Source: Kiloniellales bacterium (GTDB lineage: Bacteria > Pseudomonadota > Alphaproteobacteria > Kiloniellales > JAKSDN01). From it: 11,692 bases of DNA. The stretch is from the NCBI GenBank assembly GCA_022360075.1, contig JAKSDN010000959.1, positions 1 to 11,692 on the forward strand, read 5' to 3'. The position numbers were made by a program, and so were the translations under genes. Each line of letters begins with the position of its first letter. Position 1 is the first letter of the stretch. Of this stretch, positions 1 through 6,822 are shown in pieces. The notes beneath the pieces are model-generated. The model made no database searches and was not told the DNA's origin. It saw only the letters and a list, made by a program, of their open reading frames with translations.

Positions 1-126
1 CCGCTCGGCCGCATCGGCACCACCCAAGACCAGTCCGATGCCTGCCTGTTCCTGCTCTCTGACAAAGCGCGCTTCATCACCGGGACCGAGCTGATCGTCG
101 ACGGTGGGGTGACGGCGCTGCCGTAG
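1..126 (+). CDS. Short-chain dehydrogenase/reductase, C-terminal end (partial)
   Basis: The window opens inside this gene; only the last 41 codons are present, ending in TAG. The visible peptide begins PLGRIGTTQDQSDACLFLLS and then reads through a FITG segment to a VDGG segment. This is the conserved C-terminal tail of classical SDR oxidoreductases (NAD(P)-dependent alcohol/ketone oxidoreductases, FabG-like). The Rossmann fold and the Tyr-x3-Lys catalytic motif lie outside the window, so the substrate cannot be inferred. The family call is confident; any specific enzyme name is not. Confidence 0.88.
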   Translation, partial: PLGRIGTTQDQSDACLFLLSDKARFITGTELIVDGGVTALP

Positions 127-156
127 TCGTTGCGGGTGGTCGTCCATTCGGAGAAA

Positions 157-210
157 CCCCCCTCGCCTTGCCTCTCCCCCCAAGTTGGGGGAGAGGCAAG
201 GCGAGGGGGG
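157..210. repeat. Long perfect inverted repeat (24-bp arms, 6-nt loop)
   Basis: Bases 157-180 are the exact reverse complement of 187-210, with the six-base loop CAAGTT at 181-186. The arm begins CCCCCCTCGCCTTG and ends CTCTCCCCC. No U-tract follows, so it is not a classical intrinsic terminator, although a 24-bp GC-rich stem between the convergent SDR and Lrp genes could still stop or stabilise transcripts. Elements of the form CTCTCCCCCAA...GGGGGAGAG are, from general knowledge, scattered between genes in many alphaproteobacterial genomes and often give spurious ORFs; it probably belongs to such a REP-like family. The sequence shows the palindrome; the family membership is inference. Confidence 0.8.
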
Positions 211-234
211 AGTGGCCGCAAGTGCCGGAATCGC

Positions 235-732
235 CTACATCCCCTCGGTGCCAGATGTTGCTGTTGGCAACGCACAAGCGACCGCCGCCGTCTCCTTCTG
301 AGTCGAGAGCACGATCATCGTCTGGCTGCGCACCACGCCGGCCAAGACCTTCAGCTTCTCCATGATGAAGCGCTCCAGGCCGTCCGTGTCGGCCACGCGC
401 ACCTTCAGCAGGTAGGAGAACTCGCCGGCGGCGTGGTGGCATTCCTGGACCTCGGCGAGCTGTGCCACGGCTTCACGGAAGGCCGGCTCCTGCTCCGGCC
501 GCTCGACCACGACCAGGATGAAGGCGCAGACGCCCAGGCCGACGGCCTTGGGATCGACGCGGGCGCCATAGCCGCGAATGACGCCGCGCGCCTGCAGCTT
601 GCGCAGCCGCTCGTGCGCAGCGGAGGCCGAGAGGCCGACCCGCGCACCCAGCTCGGCGTGGGATAGCCGGCAGTCCTCCTGGACCAGGTCCAGCAACCGG
701 CGATCCAGCTCGTCGACAGGATCAGATACCAT
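235..732 (-). CDS. Lrp/AsnC family transcriptional regulator
   Basis: A 165-residue protein with the Lrp/AsnC layout. The N-terminal winged helix-turn-helix starts at DELDRRLLDLV and covers about residues 7-60 (recognition helix near LSASAAHERLRKL). The C-terminal RAM/effector domain covers about 67-145 and contains GEFSYLLKVRV at 103-113. Length is typical, apart from an Ala/Thr-rich tail of about 18 residues. Such proteins act as dimers or octamers that sense amino acids. It is transcribed divergently from a LysE-family exporter 64 bases away, the classic arrangement for a local regulator that switches on an amino-acid exporter when its substrate accumulates. No good Shine-Dalgarno precedes the ATG, which lies close to the palindrome at 740-768, so its mRNA may be nearly leaderless. 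The effector amino acid cannot be told from sequence. Confidence 0.93.
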   Translation of the reverse strand: MVSDPVDELDRRLLDLVQEDCRLSHAELGARVGLSASAAHERLRKLQARGVIRGYGARVDPKAVGLGVCAFILVVVERPEQEPAFREAVAQLAEVQECHHAAGEFSYLLKVRVADTDGLERFIMEKLKVLAGVVRSQTMIVLSTQKETAAVACALPTATSGTEGM

Positions 733-739
733 TGAAACG

Positions 740-768
740 TTGATATACCGGATATCGTCCTATATCAA
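740..768. promoter_or_regulatory. AT-rich inverted repeat between lrp-like and lysE-like genes (candidate operator/promoters)
   Basis: TTGATATA (740-747) is exactly repeated in inverted orientation as TATATCAA (761-768), separated by 13 bases. A second overlapping pair is GATAT (742-746) and ATATC (752-756). This is a conspicuous AT-rich island in a GC-rich region, and it lies in the only space that can hold both divergent promoters. Lrp/AsnC proteins bind degenerate AT-rich palindromes, so it is the natural site for the adjacent regulator. The symmetry also offers a TTGATA -35-like hexamer on each strand. Repeat seen; role inferred. Confidence 0.55.
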
Positions 769-796
769 GATAAAGAGACCGTTGGAAGTCCGGGCT

Positions 797-1423
797 ATGG
801 ACGAAATGACCGCACTGTTTGCGAAGGGCCTGGTGATCGGCCTGTCGATCGCAGCGCCGGTCGGCCCGATCGGCGTGCTCTGCATCAACAGGAGCCTCAA
901 CCACGGCATGCTCGCCGGCCTGGCGACGGGCATGGGCGCAGCGGTGGCCGACGGGCTCTATGGCGCCGTCGCGGCCTTCGGCATCGCCTCGGTCTCCGTC
1001 CTGCTGATCGACCACCAGGACCTGATCCGGCTCGCCGGCGGCGGCATCCTCCTGGCGCTGGGCGTGCGCACCTTCCGCGCGCCGCTGCGCGAGGCCGCGG
1101 CCCCGATCGGCGCCGCGGGCCTGCTCGGTGCCTTTGCCTCCTGCGTCCTGCTGACCCTGGCCAACCCGGCGACCATCCTGTCCTTCATCGCGATCTTCGC
1201 GGGCCTCGGCCTGGCCGAGCAGGCCGGCGGCTATCGCGGCGCCTGGGTCATGGTGCTGGGCGTGTTTCTGGGCTCGGCGCTCTGGTGGCTCGGCCTGAGC
1301 AGCGCGGTTGGGCGGCTGGGCGCGCGGGTCGGCCCGGCGCTGCGGCGCTGGATCAACCGCATCTCCGGCGGCGTGCTCGCCGCCTTCGGCCTGGCCGCCG
1401 TGGCGACGATCTTCTGGCTGTGA
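797..1423 (+). CDS. LysE/RhtB family amino-acid exporter
   Basis: A 208-residue, very hydrophobic protein with about six membrane segments. The N-terminal family signature is GLSIAAPVGPIGVLCINRSL (residues 15-34), followed by a GxGAAxADGLYG segment at 45-56 and the second-half signature LANPATILSF at 121-130. Members of this family export basic or neutral amino acids (lysine, arginine, threonine, homoserine) through the inner membrane by proton antiport. The ATG at 797 is chosen because GGAAG (784-788) lies 8 bases upstream and the conserved N-terminus starts there; the open frame running further 5' overlaps the divergent regulator and is not credible. The divergent Lrp-type gene is the probable regulator. 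Exact substrate unknown. Confidence 0.92.
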   Translation: MDEMTALFAKGLVIGLSIAAPVGPIGVLCINRSLNHGMLAGLATGMGAAVADGLYGAVAAFGIASVSVLLIDHQDLIRLAGGGILLALGVRTFRAPLREAAAPIGAAGLLGAFASCVLLTLANPATILSFIAIFAGLGLAEQAGGYRGAWVMVLGVFLGSALWWLGLSSAVGRLGARVGPALRRWINRISGGVLAAFGLAAVATIFWL

Positions 1424-1571
1424 CGGCCGATAGCCCGGGGCATGCACGAACGGCATGGCAGGCCCGCGGACGAGGCGTCGGCCGCCTCACGAAGTCTCAA
1501 TCAAATGCTGCTATGACCGGTGGTCGGGCCGCGGTTTTGACCCTACTCGTTTCCAGGCCACGGAGGCCGCC

Positions 1572-1721
1572 ATGTTTGCCATTCTCAGAGTGTTCGATCT
1601 CTTCGCCCGCGACCGGCAGAAGCCGATCCCGAAGGTCTACCTGGAGCCGCGCGGCGCGCGCCCGAACCACGACGACTTCACCGTCAATCCGCTGCTGATC
1701 AAAGGCCTCTACGGCGACTGA
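1572..1721 (+). CDS. Small hypothetical protein (49 aa)
   Basis: A 49-residue reading frame starting MFAILRVFDLFARDR and ending LLIKGLYGD. A strong Shine-Dalgarno GGAGG at 1562-1566 lies 5 bases before the ATG, which favours this start over an in-frame ATG at 1455 that has no such site. The N-terminal 12 residues are hydrophobic; the rest is polar and mixed-charge (PKVYLEPRGARPNHDDF), with no motif I recognise. It sits alone between the LysE gene and the convergent glycerol kinase gene. It may be a real small protein because of its ribosome binding site and its unbiased composition, but no function can be assigned. Confidence 0.55.
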   Translation: MFAILRVFDLFARDRQKPIPKVYLEPRGARPNHDDFTVNPLLIKGLYGD

Positions 1722-1745
1722 CGGCGCCGGCTCCGCCGCCCGGGC

Positions 1746-3239
1746 CTACCCCTCGCTGCGCATTCGCCGGACCGCGTCGAGCCAGCCGGCGTAGCGCTCC
1801 TCGCGCTCGGCTTCGGCCATGTCGGGCTCGAAGCGCGCCTCGGCCTGCCAGGTGCCCTCGATGCCACGCAGGCCGTCGTAGAAGCCCGACTTGAGCCCGG
1901 CCAGACAGGCCGCGCCGAAGGCCGTGGTCTCGATCACCCGCGGCCGCTCGACGGCACAGTTCAGGATGTCGGCGAGGAACTGCAGCATCCAGTCGTTGGC
2001 GACCATGCCGCCGTCGACCCTGAGAGCCTTCGGCGGTGTCGCACCGTCCGAGGCCATGGCGGCCATCAGGTCACGGGTCTGGTAGCAGACCGCCTCCAGC
2101 GCGGCCTTGGTCAGCTCGGCCGGGCCCGTCGCGCGGGTCAGGCCGAAGACCGCGCCGCGGGCGTGGGCGTCCCAGTAGGGCGCGCCGAGGCCGGTGAAGG
2201 CCGGCACCAGATAGAGCCGCTGATGTGGGTCGGCCTGCTCGGCCAGGGCCGCCGTCTCGCCGGCGGAGCCGATCACCTTCAGGCCGTCGCGCAGCCACTG
2301 CACGGCCGCGCCGGCCACGAAGATCGAGCCCTCCAGGGCATAGGTCGTCGTGCCCGACAGGCGGTAGCCGATCGTCGTGAGCAGGCGGTTCTTCGAGGCC
2401 AGCGCCTCGGCCCCGGTGTTCAGCAAGGCGAAGCAGCCGGTGCCGTAGGTCGACTTCGCCATGCCGGTCTCGAAGCAGGCCTGGCCGACCGTGGCCGCCT
2501 GCTGGTCTCCGGCCATGCCGGTGATGGGGGTCGCCGCGCCGAAGAGATCGGCCGGCGTAGCGCCGAACTCCGCGTCGTTGTCGCGCACCTCCGGCAGGAT
2601 CGCCTCGGGGATCTTGAACAGCGCCAGCAGTTCGGGGTCCCAACGCTGCTGGCGGATGTCGTAGAGCATGGTCCGCGCCGCGTTGGTCGCGTCGGTCGCA
2701 TGCACCGCGCCGCCGGTCAGGCGCCACAAAAGGAAGCTGTCGACCGTGCCGAAAGCGATCTCGCCGCGCTCGGCGCGCTGGCGCAGCCCAGGCTCGTTGT
2801 CGAGCAGCCAGGTGAGCTTGGTCGCGGAGAAGTAGGGGTCGAGCAGCAGACCCGTGCGCTCTTGCACGAGCGGCTCGTTGCCTTCGGCCTTGAGCCGGTC
2901 GCAGAGGTCGGCCGTGCGCCGGTCCTGCCAGACGATCGCGCGGTGGGCCGGCGTGCCGGTCTCGCGGTCCCAGAGGATCGTGGTCTCGCGCTGGTTGGTG
3001 ATGCCGATCGCCTCGACGTCGGCCGCCGTCATGCCGGCCGTCTGCAGGACCTCGCGCACGACCTCGACGGTATCGCGCCAGATATCCTCCGGATCGTGCT
3101 CGACCCAGCCCGACTGCGGGAAGTGCTGCGGCAGCTCCTTCTGCGCCTGGCCCAGCGAGCGGCCCTCGCGGTCGAACAGCACCGCGCGGCTGCTCGTCGT
3201 GCCTTGATCGATGGCCAGGATGCTGCGTGACGCGCCCAT
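1746..3239 (-). CDS. glpK: Glycerol kinase
   Basis: A 497-residue FGGY-family sugar kinase with the full set of glycerol kinase signatures. These are the phosphate loop DQGTTSSRA (11-19), substrate residues in NQRETT (82-87, the Arg-Glu pair that binds glycerol), the FGGY signature around [12 protein letters not shown] (135-146), the catalytic aspartate in GMAGDQQAA (Asp245, same number as in E. coli GlpK), STYGTGCF (263-270), and the ATP-site segment [19 protein letters not shown] (408-426). It phosphorylates glycerol to sn-glycerol 3-phosphate with ATP in the cytoplasm. Start chosen because an AGGGG ribosome site lies just upstream of the ATG. No glpF, glpD or glpR neighbour is present; it is a stand-alone gene, divergent from the MarC-family gene. 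Confidence 0.97.
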   Translation of the reverse strand: MGASRSILAIDQGTTSSRAVLFDREGRSLGQAQKELPQHFPQSGWVEHDPEDIWRDTVEVVREVLQTAGMTAADVEAIGITNQRETTILWDRETGTPAHRAIVWQDRRTADLCDRLKAEGNEPLVQERTGLLLDPYFSATKLTWLLDNEPGLRQRAERGEIAFGTVDSFLLWRLTGGAVHATDATNAARTMLYDIRQQRWDPELLALFKIPEAILPEVRDNDAEFGATPADLFGAATPITGMAGDQQAATVGQACFETGMAKSTYGTGCFALLNTGAEALASKNRLLTTIGYRLSGTTTYALEGSIFVAGAAVQWLRDGLKVIGSAGETAALAEQADPHQRLYLVPAFTGLGAPYWDAHARGAVFGLTRATGPAELTKAALEAVCYQTRDLMAAMASDGATPPKALRVDGGMVANDWMLQFLADILNCAVERPRVIETTAFGAACLAGLKSGFYDGLRGIEGTWQAEARFEPDMAEAEREERYAGWLDAVRRMRSEG

Positions 3240-3274
3240 GCGAAGCCCCTCCCCTCCGGCTTGTTCTTGCTTGT

Positions 3275-3293
3275 CCCGGCCGTCGCGGCCGGG
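3275..3293. promoter_or_regulatory. Short perfect hairpin upstream of glpK
   Basis: CCCGGCCG (3275-3282) and CGGCCGGG (3286-3293) form a perfect 8-bp inverted repeat with a 3-base loop, 36 bases upstream of the glpK start in the 169-base divergent region between glpK and the MarC-family gene. It could be an operator or a 5' leader hairpin of the glpK mRNA. The core is a GC-only palindrome, which arises easily in GC-rich DNA, so functional weight is low. Confidence 0.25.
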
Positions 3294-3408
3294 CGGCTAC
3301 TCTGGAAGCGGCCGGGTCAAAGATCAAGCGAGGGGCCGTTGTTCTTCCGGGGGCCGACCGACATGATGAGCCCGACGGACTTGCCTCGCTCCCGGAGCCC
3401 GGAGACAG

Positions 3409-4047
3409 ATGCTCGAGCCGGCGCTTGTCGCCTTCACGACCTTCTTCGCCACCGTCGGCCCGCCCGATGTGGCCGCGCTTTTCGCGGCGCTCACCCACGA
3501 AAACACGCCGGCCGAGCGCCGCGCCATGGCGCTCAAGGGAACGCTGATCGGCGGCGGCATCCTGCTGTTCTTCGCCCTCTTCGGCGAGGCCGTGCTGGCG
3601 AACTTCGGCATCTCCCTGGCCGCCTTGCGCACCGCAGGCGGAATTCTGCTGCTCCTGATCGCCATCGACATGGTCTTCGCCCGGCCCTCCGGCGGGACCA
3701 CCACCACGAGCGAGGAGAACGCCGAGGCAGCGGACAAGAAGGACGTCTCGGTGTTTCCCCTAGCGACACCGTTGATCGCCGGGCCGGGGGCCATCGGCGC
3801 CGCGATCCTGCTGGTTGCCGATGCCGATGGCGATCCGACCCGGATATCGGTCGTGGTCGGCGCCCTGGTCGCGGTGCTCTTGTTGACCTTCGTGCTTATG
3901 TTGATTGCCACGCAGATGCAGAAGCTGCTCGGCGTGACCGGGCTGCATGTCGTCTCGCGGGTGGTCGGCGTTCTCTTGGCGGCACTCGCCGTGCAGTTCA
4001 TCTTCGACGGCATCGGCGCGAGCGGCATCCTGACTTCGGGCGATTGA
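3409..4047 (+). CDS. MarC family integral membrane protein
   Basis: A 212-residue protein with about six membrane segments in two halves, joined by a hydrophilic loop (residues 93-113, Thr/Glu/Lys-rich). The second half begins with the family hallmark FPLATPLIAGPGAIGAAILL (116-135), and the last segment carries SRVVGVLLAALAVQFI (183-198). The first half has FATVGPPDVAALFAALT in the place where MarC proteins usually carry a DP-type motif. The physiological role of MarC proteins is not established; the historical link to multiple antibiotic resistance was not supported for E. coli MarC. The start has a GGAG-type ribosome site (CGGAGACAG) just upstream. The gene is convergent with greB. Confidence 0.88.
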   Translation: MLEPALVAFTTFFATVGPPDVAALFAALTHENTPAERRAMALKGTLIGGGILLFFALFGEAVLANFGISLAALRTAGGILLLLIAIDMVFARPSGGTTTTSEENAEAADKKDVSVFPLATPLIAGPGAIGAAILLVADADGDPTRISVVVGALVAVLLLTFVLMLIATQMQKLLGVTGLHVVSRVVGVLLAALAVQFIFDGIGASGILTSGD

Positions 4048-4091
4048 GGCGCGGTCCCGCCGCCTGACGGGCGCTCCCCACGTTCCTCGCT

Positions 4092-4658
4092 TCAGCTCAG
4101 CGGCGGGGTCTCGACATAGGCGATCTCGAGCACCTCGATCTCCTCGACCCCCGACGGCGTGCGAAAGCTGACGACGTCGCCTTCCCAGGCCTTGTGCAGG
4201 GCGCGGGCGATGGGCGAGATCCAGCTCACCTCGCCGCGCTCCTGCCGGGCCTCGTCGACACCGACAATGCGGATCTTGCGCTCCCGCTCCCGGCTGTCGA
4301 CGTAGGTGACCGTGGCGCCGAAGAAGACCTGGTCCCGGTTCTTCTGCCGGCTCTGATCGACCACCTCGGCGATCTCCAGGCGCTTGACGAGGAAGCGGAT
4401 GCGCCGGTCGATCTCACGCAGCCGCTTCTTGCCGTAGATGTAATCGCCATTCTCGGAACGGTCGCCATTGCCCGCGGCCCAGGCGACCACCTCGACAACC
4501 TTCGGCCGCTCGACGGAGGTCAGGTGGCGCAGCTCCGCCTCGAGCCGCGCATGCCCCTCGGGCGTCATGTAGTTCTTCGCGCCGCGCGGCAGGGCATCGG
4601 CCTCCTCTGGCAGATCTTCGTGTTCGCTATCGGATTCCTTGGTGAAGGCCTTGCTCAT
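4092..4658 (-). CDS. greB: Transcription elongation factor GreB
   Basis: A 188-residue Gre factor. After a polar N-terminal extension of about 27 residues comes the coiled-coil domain. It carries NGDRSENGDYIYGKKRLREI (64-83), whose Asp66 and Glu69 match the acidic tip pair that stimulates RNA cleavage in the RNA polymerase secondary channel. RLREIDRRIRFL matches GreB more closely than GreA. The C-terminal FKBP-like domain ends in SPIARALHKAWEGDVVSF. It rescues backtracked RNA polymerase. E. coli GreB is 158 residues; the extra length is the charged N-terminal tail. The start is the ATG that overlaps the stop of the upstream 60-aa gene (ATGA); a longer upstream frame exists but lies over that gene and reads as low-complexity Arg-rich sequence. 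Confidence 0.95.
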   Translation of the reverse strand: MSKAFTKESDSEHEDLPEEADALPRGAKNYMTPEGHARLEAELRHLTSVERPKVVEVVAWAAGNGDRSENGDYIYGKKRLREIDRRIRFLVKRLEIAEVVDQSRQKNRDQVFFGATVTYVDSRERERKIRIVGVDEARQERGEVSWISPIARALHKAWEGDVVSFRTPSGVEEIEVLEIAYVETPPLS

Positions 4659-4837
4659 CGCTTGCCGCCCTTGCGCCGGCCTTCCGGGAACAGCCAGACC
4701 GCGCCGATCATGAACAGGCCGAGCGCGAGCGCCAACCACGCGAGCCCGCCCGTCGCGCTTTGCCGCTCGGCATAGAAGGCGCCGGCCGCGACCAAGGCGA
4801 CGACGACCGAAAGCCCGGCCCTGATGTTGTTCGGCAT
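4655..4837 (-). CDS. Small two-helix membrane protein coupled to greB
   Basis: A 60-residue protein starting MPNNIRAGLSVVVALVAAGA. It has two predicted membrane segments (about 7-23 and 31-50), a short polar turn (ERQSATGG), and a basic tail PEGRRKGGKR that would face the cytoplasm. Its stop codon overlaps the greB start (ATGA on the minus strand, 4658-4655), so the two are very likely translated from one mRNA with coupling. A GGGAG sequence lies about 9-13 bases before the ATG. Alternating hydrophobic segments and a positive-inside end support a real protein. I do not recognise the family; function unknown. Confidence 0.68.
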   Translation of the reverse strand: MPNNIRAGLSVVVALVAAGAFYAERQSATGGLAWLALALGLFMIGAVWLFPEGRRKGGKR

Positions 4838-5129
4838 GCGCGCGGCTCCCGAAGTGCGGACATGGCAACCGTCGGCCCAAGCGCAGTTTGACCACGACGG
4901 CGCCTCTCTCCCATCATCGTTGTAGTGTATCAGCAATAGATCATCGCGCCATATGCCCGCCGCCCCGGCCCGAGGACGAACCGACCTACCGCTCTGCGCC
5001 CGCCTGCACGCCCGGCAGGCCCGCGCCATCGCCCAAGGCGACCCCGAGGCCACCGTGTCCTAGCGGGCACAAAGGCTGTTACCCGAAGAGCCTAGCCCCT
5101 GGCACCGACGACAAGCTAGGTTCAGCGAC
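4838..5129. other. Divergent intergenic region without a convincing gene
   Basis: This 292-base stretch separates the minus-strand 60-aa/greB pair from the plus-strand GFA gene and must hold promoters for both. A relatively AT-rich patch at about 4913-4945 is the likeliest promoter area for the leftward pair. Near the GFA gene there is a small inverted repeat, CCTAGC (5091-5096) and GCTAGG (5115-5120), 10 bases upstream of the ATG, that could be an operator. A 36-codon frame at 4953-5063 has no ribosome site and is not called. No clear sigma-70 hexamers were found. Confidence 0.4.
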
Positions 5130-5570
5130 ATGACCGGGACGACTTCATCGCGGGCCATCGAAGGGTCCTGCCACTGCGGGAACCTGCGCTACACGCTGTT
5201 TTGGCCGGGCGGCGACGGGGCCATTCCGGTGCGGGCCTGCTCTTGCTCCTTCTGCCGCAAGCACGGCGGCGTCTACACCTCTCACCCGAACGCGCGGGTC
5301 GAGATCCGCATCGCCGACGAGTCCCGGGTTCGGCGCTACCGCTTCGGTACCAAGACGGCGGACTTCCATGTTTGTCTAGGCTGCGGCGTCGTGCCGGTCA
5401 TCACCGGCACGATCGAGGAACAGCTCCACGCCGTGGTCAACGTCAACTGCTTCGAGGGCATCGACCCATCGGAACTGAAGAGTGCGGTCGCCGACTTCGA
5501 AGGCGAAACCACCGAAAGCCGGCTTGAGCGGCGGCAGCGCACCTGGATTCCGGACGTGAGCTTCGGCTGA
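5130..5570 (+). CDS. GFA-family zinc protein (glutathione-dependent formaldehyde-activating enzyme-like / CENP-V)
   Basis: A 146-residue protein with the cysteine pattern of the GFA/CENP-V fold. It has Cys14 and Cys16 in GSCHCGNLRY, Cys37, Cys39 and Cys42 in ACSCSFCRKHGG, and Cys82 and Cys85 in CLGCGV. Together these make the two zinc sites of the family. The founding member Gfa was described as speeding up the formaldehyde-glutathione adduct reaction, but most relatives have no proven activity, so the name denotes a family and not a reaction. The ATG at 5130 begins shortly before the first Cys motif; its ribosome site is weak. The gene converges on the mandelate racemase-like gene with 42 bases between stops. 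Confidence 0.9.
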   Translation: MTGTTSSRAIEGSCHCGNLRYTLFWPGGDGAIPVRACSCSFCRKHGGVYTSHPNARVEIRIADESRVRRYRFGTKTADFHVCLGCGVVPVITGTIEEQLHAVVNVNCFEGIDPSELKSAVADFEGETTESRLERRQRTWIPDVSFG

Positions 5571-5612
5571 GCGGGCGTCTCGAAGGACGCGCGTTAGACG
5601 TCCAATGCACCC

Positions 5613-6689
5613 TCAAACCAGATAACGCTCCACCGCCTTCTCGTCCCATTCCAGGCCCAGGCCGGGCCCCCTCGGCGTGACCGTGCCGTTCACGACCTCG
5701 GCGGGCGCTTGGAGGATCGGGCGGGCCTTGTCGAGGAACTCCAGCCACTGTGCCGTCGGCGTGACGGCCAAGAGGTGGGCGCTGGCCTCCACGAAGGCGT
5801 GGCTGGAGACCGGCAGGGAGGCGGCCCGCGCCAGCGCCTCGAGCCAGCCGGTCACGCCACCGATCTTCATGACGTCGGGCATGGCGAGGTCGCCGGCGCC
5901 AGCCGCGATGGCCTTTGCCATATCCTGGGGAAACCACCAGTTCTCGCCCGTCTGGATCGACACCGGGACCGCTGCACGGACCTTCGCGTGGCCGTCCAGA
6001 TCCTCCGCGGGCACCGGCTCCTCGGCCCATAGCAGGTCGTAGGGCGACAGACGCTCGATGCGCCGGATGGCCTCGGGCACGCTTTGGGACTGATTGAAGT
6101 CGACCATCAGTCCGACAGAGTCGCCGACAATGTCGCGCACGGCGGCCACCGTCTCGACGTCCTTGCGCAGGTCGCCGTCGCCGATCTTGATCTTGATCGC
6201 CGTGAAGCCGCGCTCGAGCGACCGCTCGATCTCGGCCCGGTCGTGGACCGGATCGATCACGCCGTAACTGTCGTAGGCCGGCAGCGCTCTCGGCTCGCCG
6301 CCCAAGAGCCTGGCCAGCGGCAGTTCCCGCGCCCGGGCCAGCGTATCCCACAGCGCCATGTCGACGCCCGACAGCGCCATGCCGAGCAGGCCCTGCCGGC
6401 CGAGCAGACGGAAGCGCGCCTCGAAGTCGCGCATGCGCGCCAAGGGCGCCACGGCCTCGCCGATCAAAGGTTCTGCGAGCGCGCCGAGAAGCGCGACGAG
6501 CGGCTTCAGGGTCACGCTCGTGTAGCCGAAGATGTAGGCGCGACCGGGGACACCCTCTTGGGTCTCCAGGTCGATCAGCACCAGGGGCGCCGAGGGAATC
6601 TCGCCCGCCGCCGTCCGCATGGGCCGCTGCAGCGGCACGTCCACCGCCCGGGCCATCACATTCCGAATTTCGAGCGCATCGCCGTTCAT
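5613..6689 (-). CDS. Mandelate racemase-like enzyme (enolase superfamily, MR subgroup)
   Basis: A 358-residue protein, nearly the length of Pseudomonas putida mandelate racemase (359). From memory of that sequence, all its catalytic positions have equivalents here. These are the KxK pair in AIKIKIG (Lys166, Lys168), metal ligands Asp197 in VDFNQS, the Glu223-Glu224 pair in AEEP and Glu249 in GENWWF, the Asp-His dyad Asp272 (PDVMKIGGVTGW) and His297 (SSHAF), and Glu317 in QWLEFLD. It is Mg-dependent and abstracts the alpha proton of a carboxylate; mandelate or a related 2-hydroxy acid racemisation is plausible, and acid-sugar dehydration is the main alternative. The ATG is fixed by GGAGGTG ending 4 bases upstream (GGAGG-tgcgac-ATG). 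It is divergent from a TetR regulator, the probable local repressor. Confidence 0.9.
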   Translation of the reverse strand: MNGDALEIRNVMARAVDVPLQRPMRTAAGEIPSAPLVLIDLETQEGVPGRAYIFGYTSVTLKPLVALLGALAEPLIGEAVAPLARMRDFEARFRLLGRQGLLGMALSGVDMALWDTLARARELPLARLLGGEPRALPAYDSYGVIDPVHDRAEIERSLERGFTAIKIKIGDGDLRKDVETVAAVRDIVGDSVGLMVDFNQSQSVPEAIRRIERLSPYDLLWAEEPVPAEDLDGHAKVRAAVPVSIQTGENWWFPQDMAKAIAAGAGDLAMPDVMKIGGVTGWLEALARAASLPVSSHAFVEASAHLLAVTPTAQWLEFLDKARPILQAPAEVVNGTVTPRGPGLGLEWDEKAVERYLV

Positions 6690-6750
6690 GTCGCACCTCC
6701 CATGTCCAATCCGACGGCGGACAGAGCTAGACCGACGGATCGGGTGAGGT

Positions 6751-6771
6751 CGACTCACTAGTCGGTATACC
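6751..6771. promoter_or_regulatory. Candidate TetR operator between racemase-like and tetR genes
   Basis: Two palindromes abut in the 133-base divergent space. CGACT (6751-6755) and AGTCG (6760-6764) are separated by CACT, and the 8-base palindrome GGTATACC lies at 6764-6771. Taken together they resemble the CTAGTCGGTA-type half-sites bound by many TetR proteins. They lie about 50-70 bases before the tetR start and 60-80 before the racemase start, a position that suits repression of both. Palindromes seen; binding inferred. Confidence 0.4.
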
Positions 6772-6822
6772 TGCAGAATGAGATCTCGAGAGTGGTCGGG
6801 ACCAACGGCGAGGAGTCTCGAA

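Noticed and set aside
77..442. Minus-strand frame of 121 codons through the hairpin repeat
   Set aside because: Its sequence (PLALPLPQLGG) is simply the translated palindrome, a well-known source of false genes, and it overlaps the Lrp gene in another frame.
2071..3498. Long frames (475 and 355 codons) overlapping glpK on both strands
   Set aside because: Arg/Gly/Ala-rich shadow frames of a clear glycerol kinase gene; long non-coding frames are expected in DNA this GC-rich.
4953..5063. 36-codon frame MPAAPARGRTDLPLCARLHA...
   Set aside because: No ribosome site, Arg/Ala-rich composition expected from GC-rich random sequence, and no recognised homology.
6778..6822. Upstream ATG of the TetR gene
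   Set aside because: No ribosome site, adjacent to the candidate operator, and the added residues are not family-like; the GTG at 6823 has AGGAG at 7 bases.
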